A DNA stretch of 38,575 nucleotides, taken from NCBI RefSeq assembly GCF_026393345.1, contig NZ_JAPLAI010000028.1:1-38575 (forward strand). The letters are read 5' to 3'. The DNA is from Microbacterium sp. Lineage in GTDB: Bacteria > Actinomycetota > Actinomycetes > Actinomycetales > Microbacteriaceae. Under the pieces are notes generated by a model. It did not search any database and was not told where the DNA came from. It worked only from the letters and a program-made list of their open reading frames with translations. Made by a program: the position numbers and the translations under genes. Within the stretch, counting starts at the first letter, position 1. Each line of letters opens with the position of its first letter. This document shows positions 32,596 through 38,575 of this stretch, one piece after another.

Positions 32596-35500
32596 GTGTC
32601 CAGACTGGCCGTCCTCAGCCTCCGCAATCGCGCCCTCATCGCGCTCATCACGATCGTCGCAGCTGTGTTCGGCGGACTCGCGCTGACGAACCTCAAGCAG
32701 GAACTCATCCCCTCGATCGAGTTCCCGCAGCTATCGATCCTGTCGACCTACCCGGGCGCGTCGCCCGATGTGGTCGCGAACGACGTGTCGACCCCGGTCG
32801 AGGCGGCGATCCAGGGCGTGGCGGGGCTCGAGTCGACCTCGGCGACGAGCACGACCAACGCCTCGATCGTGCAGGCGTCGTTCACCTACGGCACGAACCT
32901 CGCCACGGCCGAGCAGAAGATCACCACGGCGATCAATCGCATCAAAGACCAGCTGCCGGAGGGCGTCGACCCGACCGTCCTCTCCATCTCCACCGACGAC
33001 CTGCCGGTGATCCAGCTCGCCGTGACCGGCTACGACGACGAGCAGGCCATCCAGGCTCGGCTCGAGAACTCCGTCGTGCCCGACCTCGAGGACATCACCG
33101 GCGTCAACGCCGCGCAGATCGTCGGGGGCGTCGGCCAGCGGGTGACCATCACTCCGGATGCGGCCGCGCTCGCTGCGGCGGGGTTCTCGCAGCAGGCGAT
33201 CACCGATGCGCTGGATCAGAACGGGATCCTCTTCCCGGGCGGGGACATCACCGAGGACGCGCAGACGCTCACCGTGCAGACGGGCGCGAAGATCGCCTCG
33301 GTCGAAGAGGTCGCCGCACTCCCGCTGGTGCCCTCCGACGCCGCCCAATTCGGCGCCGGCACCGTCACGATCGGCGATGTCGCGACGGTCGTGGTGGACA
33401 CCGCGCCGGTGACTTCGATCTCGCGCGTCAACGGCGAACCGGCATTGACGATCGCGGTCACGAAGCTGCCGTCTGCCAACACCGTCGACGTCTCGCGTGC
33501 GGTGAACGATGCGTTGCCCGCCCTCAGTGACGACCTGGGCGGGGACGCCGAGTTCACGATCGTGTTCGACCAGGCGCCCTACATCCAGCAGTCGATCGAC
33601 TCCCTCGCGCAGGAGGGCCTGCTCGGTCTCGTCTTCGCCGTGCTCGTCATCCTGTTGTTCCTGCTGTCGGTGCGCTCGACGCTCGTCACGGCGATCTCCA
33701 TCCCGACGAGCGTTCTCATCACCTTCATCGGGATCCAGGCGTTCGGCTACTCGCTGAACATCCTGACCCTCGGTGCGCTGACGATCGCCATCGGGCGAGT
33801 GGTCGATGACTCCATCGTCGTGATCGAGAACATCAAGCGGCACTACGTCCAGGGTGCCGACAAGCTCGCCTCCGTCCTGCTGGGCGTGCGCGAGGTGGCC
33901 TCGGCCGTGACCGCGTCGACCATCACCACGGTGGCGGTGTTCCTGCCAATCGCGTTCGTCGGCGACCTCACCGGGGAGCTCTTCCGGCCGTTCGCGATGA
34001 CGATCACGATCGCGATGGTGGCGTCGCTGTTCGTCGCCCTGACGATCGTGCCGGTCCTCGCCTACTGGTTCCTGCGGCCCGGCAAGCCCGTGACGGATGC
34101 CGACGGCAACCGCCTCGACCCGGAGGACCCGGCTGCCCCGCCGTCCCGGCTGCAGAAGGCGTACCTGCCGATCCTCGGCTGGACGCTCAAGCATTCCGTC
34201 GTCACGGTGCTGCTGGCGGTCTTCGTGCTCGCCGGCACCGTCGCGCTGGCGCCGCTGATGAAGACCAACTTCCTCGGCGACTCTGGGCAGAACACCCTCA
34301 CGGTCAGCCAGACGCTCGGCCCTGCCGCGAGCCTGGATGCGGAGGATGCCGCCGCGAAACAGGTGGAGAAGGCGCTCGGCGACGTCGACGGGGTGGAGAC
34401 GGTGCAGGTCTCGATCGGCTCCAGCGGCTCCAGCATCCGCGACGCCTTCTCCGGCGGCAGTGGTGGCGTCACCTACTCGGTCACCACCGACCCCGACGCC
34501 GACCAGGTCGCGCTGCGCGACCGCGTGCAGCGCGCCGTGGCAGACCTCGATGATGTCGGAACCATCACGATCGCCGGTTCCGGCGGCGGCTTCGGCTCGA
34601 GCGACATCGAGGTCGATGTCTCGGCGCCGGACCAGCAGACCCTGCAGGACGCCACCGACGGCGTCGTCACTGCGCTCGAAGGTCAGGACGGTGTCGGACA
34701 GGTCGCCAGCAACCTCTCGGCGTCGCTGCCGTACATCGCGGTGACCGTGGACCGGGACAAGGCCGCATCCCTCGGTCTGTCCGAGGTCTCCGTGGGTGCG
34801 CTGGTCTCTGGGACGATGCAACCGCGCTCGGTGGGTTCCGTCGAGATCGACGGCACGACCCTCACCATCTACCTCGCCGCATCCCAGACTCCCGCGACGC
34901 TCGACGAACTGCGCGCCCTCACCATCCCGAGTGCCGCGGGTGTGCTGCGGCTGGACGAGATCGCCACCGTCGAGGAGGCGCAGGGACCGACCTCGATCAC
35001 CAGCGAACGCGGTCAGCGCACCGCCACGGTCACGGTCACCCCCGCGGGCGACGATCTCACCGGGGTCTCGGCCACCGTGACTCAGGCGCTCGCCGACGTA
35101 GACCTGCCCACCGGCGCGGATGCGTCGATCGGCGGGGTCGTGACCCAGCAGTCGGATGCGTTCTCCCAGCTGGGCCTGGCGATGCTCGCCGCAATCCTCA
35201 TCGTCTACATCGTCATGGTCGCGACGTTCAAGTCGCTGCGTCAGCCACTGCTGCTGCTCGTGTCCGTGCCGTTCGCTGCGACGGGTGCGATCCTGCTGCA
35301 GATCGTGACCGGCGTTCCGCTCGGCGTCGCCTCGCTGATCGGCGTGCTGATGCTGATCGGCATCGTCGTCACGAACGCGATCGTGCTCGTGGACCTCGTG
35401 AATCAGTACCGCGCCAAGGGCCTGAGCGCGCACGACGCGACCCTCGCCGGCGGGTCCCGCCGTCTACGCCCCATCCTCATGACGGCGCTGGCGACGATCT

Positions 35501-35772
35501 TCGCGCTGACGCCCATGGCGCTCGGCATCACCGGGCACGGCGGGTTCATCTCGCAACCGCTGGCGATCGTCGTGATCGGTGGGCTGGTGTCCTCTACCGT
35601 CTTGACACTGCTCGTGCTGCCGACTCTCTACAACCTCGTGGAGGGAGCGCGCGAGCGGCGGGTCGCGAAGCGGGGCGGGATGCGGCCCGCAGAGCCCGAC
35701 GTACCGGTCGCATCGAGCGACGCGTCGCGCGGGGCGAGCAGGCGGGAACTGCGTCAGCGCGAGGAGCACTGA
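32596..35772 (+). CDS. RND-family efflux permease (AcrB/SwrC-like)
   Basis: A 1058-residue RND transporter with 12 predicted transmembrane helices and two large extracytoplasmic loops. N-terminal LRNRALIALITIVAAVFGGL helix, porter-type TYPGASPDVVANDVSTPVE, and the proton-relay pair Asp404-Asp405 in GRVVDDSIVVIENIKRH (equivalent to AcrB Asp407/408). Second-half RxxRPILMTALATIFALTPM and GGLVSSTVLTLLVLPTLY. GTG start with a GAAGG site. No membrane-fusion protein or outer channel is nearby, as usual for Gram-positive members such as SwrC, so lipopeptide or drug export is only inferred. The final ~43 residues are a charged tail overlapping antisense with the DUF998-like gene. Confidence 0.93.
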   Translation: MSRLAVLSLRNRALIALITIVAAVFGGLALTNLKQELIPSIEFPQLSILSTYPGASPDVVANDVSTPVEAAIQGVAGLESTSATSTTNASIVQASFTYGTNLATAEQKITTAINRIKDQLPEGVDPTVLSISTDDLPVIQLAVTGYDDEQAIQARLENSVVPDLEDITGVNAAQIVGGVGQRVTITPDAAALAAAGFSQQAITDALDQNGILFPGGDITEDAQTLTVQTGAKIASVEEVAALPLVPSDAAQFGAGTVTIGDVATVVVDTAPVTSISRVNGEPALTIAVTKLPSANTVDVSRAVNDALPALSDDLGGDAEFTIVFDQAPYIQQSIDSLAQEGLLGLVFAVLVILLFLLSVRSTLVTAISIPTSVLITFIGIQAFGYSLNILTLGALTIAIGRVVDDSIVVIENIKRHYVQGADKLASVLLGVREVASAVTASTITTVAVFLPIAFVGDLTGELFRPFAMTITIAMVASLFVALTIVPVLAYWFLRPGKPVTDADGNRLDPEDPAAPPSRLQKAYLPILGWTLKHSVVTVLLAVFVLAGTVALAPLMKTNFLGDSGQNTLTVSQTLGPAASLDAEDAAAKQVEKALGDVDGVETVQVSIGSSGSSIRDAFSGGSGGVTYSVTTDPDADQVALRDRVQRAVADLDDVGTITIAGSGGGFGSSDIEVDVSAPDQQTLQDATDGVVTALEGQDGVGQVASNLSASLPYIAVTVDRDKAASLGLSEVSVGALVSGTMQPRSVGSVEIDGTTLTIYLAASQTPATLDELRALTIPSAAGVLRLDEIATVEEAQGPTSITSERGQRTATVTVTPAGDDLTGVSATVTQALADVDLPTGADASIGGVVTQQSDAFSQLGLAMLAAILIVYIVMVATFKSLRQPLLLLVSVPFAATGAILLQIVTGVPLGVASLIGVLMLIGIVVTNAIVLVDLVNQYRAKGLSAHDATLAGGSRRLRPILMTALATIFALTPMALGITGHGGFISQPLAIVVIGGLVSSTVLTLLVLPTLYNLVEGARERRVAKRGGMRPAEPDVPVASSDASRGASRRELRQREEH

Positions 35773-36610
35773 GCTCGACGACGGCATCCGTCTGCACCGC
35801 CGCGAGGGGCGTCGGTGCGGCGGCGGCGTCGGGCAGCGGCGCAGAGACCGCATCCGGGGTGAGGGCGACCGGAACGGCCGCCACGCTCGCCACGGCCGTG
35901 AGCTGCGCGGCGTGTGTGGCCCCGGCCCGGCCGAGGCAGATCACGAAGACCCCTGACCACGCGAACATGGCGCTGAAGCCGATCACCTCGAACAGGGCGA
36001 GGTTGATCATGGCGGTGACGAAGAGCCACCCACCGGCGAAGAGGAACACGAAAACGCTGGCCGTGGTAGCCAGCAGGCGCTTGGGCATGCGGTGCATCAT
36101 CACGGGGCTCAGCAGCAGCAGGACCGCGAAGCTGAGGACCATGCTGGCCGCGACCCGATCGTGCACGAACTGATTCACGTTCAACGGCACGCAGCCGACG
36201 AGCGCGAGGTTCACCCCGACGGCGGTCAACAGGATGCGGGTGAGACGCGCCGTGCCGCGACGCACGCGGTGGCGCTCGAGGGTGCGCAATTCACGACCGA
36301 CGGCACGTGCGAACAGCGCCACCAGGGTGCCACCGATGATGAGGGTGGTGTTGAATGTCGCGCCCGAGCTGTTGTGGAACGTGCCCAGTCGGCTGAAATG
36401 CAACGTCCACCACTGCGGATCGGTGGTGGACGCGATGGACACGCCGATGCCGACGAGCAGGACCGTCAGCGCGAGCAGAGCCATCTGCAGCGGGGGCGCG
36501 CCAAGCAGCGCGGCGAGCGTACGGCGCGCGCCGGTCCGCTCCGGCGGGGTCTGCCGGGACACGGCGACGGCCACCCGGAGTTCGAAGAATGACGAGAAAC
36601 CGATGCGCAT
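35594..36610 (-). CDS. DUF998-like membrane protein with Ala/Arg-rich tail
   Basis: A 338-residue protein with six or more transmembrane helices (about 40-235). The segment HFSRLGTFHNSSGATFNTTL followed by LIIGGTLVALFARAVG resembles DUF998 proteins, of unknown function. From about residue 240 the chain becomes Ala/Pro- then Arg-rich with no predicted structure. The ATG at 36610 is chosen because a GGAGGG site lies 5-6 bases upstream. Its last ~59 codons lie on the opposite strand to the 3' end of the RND gene (35594-35772), so the tail may be partly accidental. An inverted repeat and spaced direct repeats precede it. Confidence 0.8.
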   Translation of the reverse strand: MRIGFSSFFELRVAVAVSRQTPPERTGARRTLAALLGAPPLQMALLALTVLLVGIGVSIASTTDPQWWTLHFSRLGTFHNSSGATFNTTLIIGGTLVALFARAVGRELRTLERHRVRRGTARLTRILLTAVGVNLALVGCVPLNVNQFVHDRVAASMVLSFAVLLLLSPVMMHRMPKRLLATTASVFVFLFAGGWLFVTAMINLALFEVIGFSAMFAWSGVFVICLGRAGATHAAQLTAVASVAAVPVALTPDAVSAPLPDAAAAPTPLAAVQTDAVVELSAPRADAVPACSPRATRRSMRPVRRALRAASRPASRPAARALPPRGCRESAARAVSRR

Positions 36611-36644
36611 GAGCGCCCTCCACCCAGACGGACACTTGATCCCC

Positions 36645-36680
36645 CCGGTGGAGCCGAAAAGTTCCCCCGTCATCCACCGG
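36645..36680 (-). promoter_or_regulatory. Leader inverted repeat of the DUF998-like gene
   Basis: CCGGTGGA (36645-36652) and TCCACCGG (36673-36680) are perfect 8-base inverted arms 20 bases apart, starting 35 bases upstream of the ATG. A leader stem-loop or an operator are both possible. Confidence 0.45.
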
Positions 36681-36748
36681 TTGGCGAGCGCCGGAACCCT
36701 GATCCGACGCGGCGGCTGTGCCGCTGGGCGTCAGTCTAGCGGCGGCTC

Positions 36749-36784
36749 GTTACCGCAACGCGCGGCGTGTGTTACCGCGACGCG
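36749..36784 (-). promoter_or_regulatory. Two direct repeats spaced 22 bp upstream of the DUF998-like gene
   Basis: GTTACCGCAACGCG (36749-36762) and GTTACCGCGACGCG (36771-36784) differ at one base and are 22 bp apart start to start, about two DNA turns. The first contains the dyad CGTT-ACCGC-AACG. They lie in the gap between galM-type and DUF998-like genes, at a distance expected for a regulator site. A possible minus-strand -10 (TAGACT, 36733-36738) lies downstream of them. Confidence 0.45.
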
Positions 36785-36818
36785 AACGGGGACAGGTGTA
36801 TGTCCCGGTGTGGGGCCT

Positions 36819-37727
36819 TCAGCGGTGGGAGGAAACGCCCCAGGTCACGGTCCACGACTCGCCCGGGGCGAGCCAGCGCAGGTCGCGGCCCGAATTGAAC
36901 GCGTCCGCGGGGGCCGTCATCGGTTCGATCGCGACGGCGAGCTCCTGGCCCGGATAACGGTCGGTCGTGAACACCTGCAGGTACGAGATCTCCGCGCCAC
37001 CCCACACCTCCACCCGGCGGCCGTCGGGAGCACGAAGGATGCCGCGCACCCGGCCGTCCGCGCCGCGGGCGATCTGCGTGTACGCCGTGTCCAGTGACAC
37101 GTCGTCGAGGCGACGGGGGGAACGAAGGTCATGGGAGGCGTCGACGGGAACGGGCCCACCTATGGGCAGGCTGCGCTCGTCGAGCGGGAACCAGGCGTCC
37201 GCGGCGAGTTCGATCGTGAGGTCGGCCGTGGCGACATCCGACAGGCAGAGATAGGGGTGGGCGCCGAGTGCCGCCGGGGCGTCTCCCGTTCCGACATTGG
37301 TCAGCGTGTGGGAGACGTCGATCCCGGTGTCGGTGAGCGCGTACGTCACCCGGGTGGCGAGATGGAAGGGATACCCCGTCTGCGGGAAGACGTCCGCCGC
37401 GAGGGTGATCGCCTCCGGCTGCGACGCCACCACCCGGTAGGGCATGAACCGCAGCAGGCCGTGCGAGGCGTTCCCGAGCTTCGGCTCCGTGATCGCGAGT
37501 TGGTACTCGGTGCCCCGTTGCGCCCATCTCCCGTCCCGCACGCGGTTCGGCCACGGCACGAGCACCACGCCGGAGGCCGCGGGGGCGGGCCGGTCGTCCG
37601 GGTAGCGCGGAACGAGGTCGACTCCGTCGATCTGCAGCGCCCGCAACGACGCCCCGACCTCGGTGATCTCGGCCGTCGCGCGACCGGTCGTGAGGACGTG
37701 GCGGTGGCCGGTGGGGTCTGCGCTCAT
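36819..37727 (-). CDS. Aldose 1-epimerase family protein (mutarotase)
   Basis: A 302-residue galactose mutarotase-like protein interconverting alpha and beta sugars. The catalytic His lies in GAHPYL (near 155-160) and the catalytic base Glu in AIEPMTAPADAFN (near 265-277). Substrate-site features include VPWPNRVRDG near 57-66 and NASHGLLRF near 86-94. The start at 37727 opens directly into the family N-terminus. Exact substrate unknown; members often act on glucose- or galactose-type hexoses, or on hexose-6-phosphates. Divergent from the repeat-rich gene at 37953, with 225 bases between. Confidence 0.9.
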   Translation of the reverse strand: MSADPTGHRHVLTTGRATAEITEVGASLRALQIDGVDLVPRYPDDRPAPAASGVVLVPWPNRVRDGRWAQRGTEYQLAITEPKLGNASHGLLRFMPYRVVASQPEAITLAADVFPQTGYPFHLATRVTYALTDTGIDVSHTLTNVGTGDAPAALGAHPYLCLSDVATADLTIELAADAWFPLDERSLPIGGPVPVDASHDLRSPRRLDDVSLDTAYTQIARGADGRVRGILRAPDGRRVEVWGGAEISYLQVFTTDRYPGQELAVAIEPMTAPADAFNSGRDLRWLAPGESWTVTWGVSSHR

Positions 37728-37821
37728 GCCCTCAGGCTAGGCCCGCTCCCAGGGTGTACCGCTACCATGAAACGTCGGCTCTGGACATCGCGCTTGTCGC
37801 GCGAGTGGGTTTGTAGTCCAA

Positions 37822-37936
37822 GGGGCCGATGATGGGCGCCGGTCGGCGTGCATGACCATCATCGAAAATGGCCCCGGCCGACGGTTGTCCGGGTATACCC
37901 GCGTGTATGCGGGTGCTGTTCTCGTGCGTTGAGAAC
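37822..37936 (+). promoter_or_regulatory. Structured 5' leader of the repeat-rich gene
   Basis: Three stem-loops in a row. Stem 1: GGGGCC (37822-37827) and GATGATGG (37828-37835) pair with CCATCATC (37856-37863) and GGCCCC (37870-37875), with a 6-base bulge. Stem 2: ACCCGC (37897-37902) with GCGGGT (37909-37914), 6-base loop, overlapping the palindrome GGGTATACCC (37891-37900), which gives an alternative pairing. Stem 3: GTTCTC (37918-37923) with GAGAAC (37931-37936). The ATG is at 37953. This could be a cold-shock type or regulatory leader; it matches no riboswitch I recognise. Confidence 0.55.
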
Positions 37937-37952
37937 CCAGAAGGACACCACC

Positions 37953-38575
37953 ATGCCCAAGAACAAGAAGCCCGCCGGCGGCCGTCCGGCGAAGAACTTC
38001 GAGCCCAGCCGCGGCGCGAAGACCTCGTACCAGGACCGCAAGCGTCGTCCCGGCGAGGCCTCCGCCGGCACCTCGGGTTCGAAGAGCCCCAGCCACCGCG
38101 GATATCGCGCGGCCGAGAGCACGGATGCGGCGCCCAAGCGTCGGTGGACCGCGCAGGAGCGCGCCGGCCGTGAGGATGCGCGCAGCATCCGCGACCGCGC
38201 CACCGGCGACGGCCGTCCGGCCCGGTCGTTCGATGACCGTCCGGCTCGTTCGAACAGTGACCGTCCGGCGCGTTCGTACGGCGACCGTCCGGCTCGTTCG
38301 TTCGATGACCGTCCGGCGCGTTCGAACAGTGACCGTCCCGCTCGCTCATACAGTGACCGTCCGGCCCGCTCGTTCGACGACCGTCCGGCGCGTTCGTACG
38401 GGGACCGTCCGGCTCGTTCGTTCGACGACCGCCCGGCGCGTTCGAACAGTGACCGTCCGGCGCGTTCCTACGACGACCGTCCCGCGCGCTCGAACAGTGA
38501 CCGTCCGGCCCGGGCCTACAACGACCGCCCGACTCGCGACGACCGTCCCGCGCGCTCGAACAGTGACCGTCCGGC
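37953..38575 (+). CDS. Repeat-rich N-terminus of a probable DEAD-box RNA helicase (gene runs off the window)
   Basis: The frame is open from ATG 37953 to the right edge (207 complete codons, no stop), so the C-terminal part is outside the window. It begins MPKNKKPAGGRPAKNFEPSR, a basic low-complexity start I associate with actinobacterial DEAD/DEAH-box RNA helicases; that naming is a recollection, since no helicase motif is visible here. From residue 88 on, the chain consists of an 8-residue repeat RPARS(F/N/Y)xD. The ATG follows AGAAGGA by 7 bases. The region is predicted to be disordered and positively charged, as in RNA-binding tails of cold-adapted helicases. Other RNA-binding proteins are possible. 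Confidence 0.75.
   Translation, partial: MPKNKKPAGGRPAKNFEPSRGAKTSYQDRKRRPGEASAGTSGSKSPSHRGYRAAESTDAAPKRRWTAQERAGREDARSIRDRATGDGRPARSFDDRPARSNSDRPARSYGDRPARSFDDRPARSNSDRPARSYSDRPARSFDDRPARSYGDRPARSFDDRPARSNSDRPARSYDDRPARSNSDRPARAYNDRPTRDDRPARSNSDRP
38214..38575 (+). repeat. In-frame 24-bp tandem repeat (8-residue units)
   Basis: Fourteen full 24-base units and one 18-base unit, plus a partial copy at the edge, encode RPARSFDD, RPARSNSD, RPARSYGD and variants. The last two residues vary among FDD, NSD, YGD, YSD and YDD. The one short unit reads RPTRDD. Third-position changes among units show that the protein repeat is kept while the DNA drifts. The repeats continue beyond the window. Confidence 0.9.

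Noticed and set aside
32731..35433. A 900-codon open frame opposite the RND gene
   Set aside because: Arg/Asp/His-rich composition with no domain; a shadow of the RND coding sequence.
37750..37830. Possible tRNA in the gap between the epimerase gene and the repeat-rich gene
   Set aside because: No cloverleaf, T-loop or acceptor pairing could be found; the region fits a promoter and leader instead.
38214..38575. CRISPR-like array of 24-base repeats
   Set aside because: The repeats are contiguous without unique spacers, stay in frame with a start codon and vary at third positions, so they are coding repeats.

Overview
The window looks like a chromosomal segment of a high-GC actinobacterium, most probably Microbacteriaceae (Microbacterium-like). 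The reasons are the very high GC, GTG starts and ATGA/GTGA gene overlaps, a DUF222-HNH (13E12-type) protein, DUF3073, a sterol-carrier-type protein, PadR regulators, and an over-used GGATGC/GCATCC word. This placement is inferred from gene content; no 16S gene or other marker is present. No tRNA, rRNA, CRISPR array, insertion sequence or prophage gene was seen, and no gene-free stretch exceeds 300 bases.

Layout. 1-4.3 kb: nucleoside phosphorylase, XdhC with a MobA-like nucleotidyltransferase, a DUF1761 membrane protein, and purQ-purS. 4.3-8.4 kb: a cellobiose-type locus with a near-perfect CebR operator, a CebE-like lipoprotein, a frameshifted GH1 beta-glucosidase and a CebR-like LacI regulator. 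The two permease genes expected in such an operon are missing. 8.4-11.2 kb: NCS2 uracil permease, purC and a TfoX-N protein, all on the minus strand. 11.2-13.4 kb: PadR regulator plus 14-TM drug exporter. 13.4-17.7 kb: siderophore-interacting flavoprotein, purD, an SCP-like protein and a DUF222-HNH protein. 17.7-23.9 kb: a haem-iron island, hmuTUV divergent from a 1008-residue surface protein with two HtaA domains, with a DtxR/IdeR-like iron box near each start. 23.9-27.6 kb: two small genes of unknown role, then purM-purF. 27.6-32.5 kb: DUF3073, universal stress protein, a PadR/DUF4097 operon with two operator palindromes, a 54-residue membrane protein, a Rho_N-type protein paired with topoisomerase IB, and a tandem Fluc (CrcB) pair. 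32.6-38.6 kb: RND permease, a DUF998-like membrane protein overlapping it antisense, an aldose epimerase, and the start of a gene (running off the right edge) whose product carries about fifteen 8-residue Arg/aromatic repeats. That last gene is probably a DEAD-box RNA helicase.

How the parts work together. Six purine biosynthesis genes (purQ, S, C, D, M, F) lie in four separate pieces, with salvage and uptake genes between them. The haem island forms a complete uptake route from surface capture (HtaA domains) to lipoprotein (HmuT), permease (HmuU) and ATPase (HmuV). The cellobiose locus looks like it is decaying.

The least explained structure is a set of imperfect palindromes spanning their whole length (30-75 bp) at the 3' ends of genes: 1-30, 981-1055, 8399-8445, 8484-8530 and 13389-13451. 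One of them encodes the last ~25 codons of XdhC.
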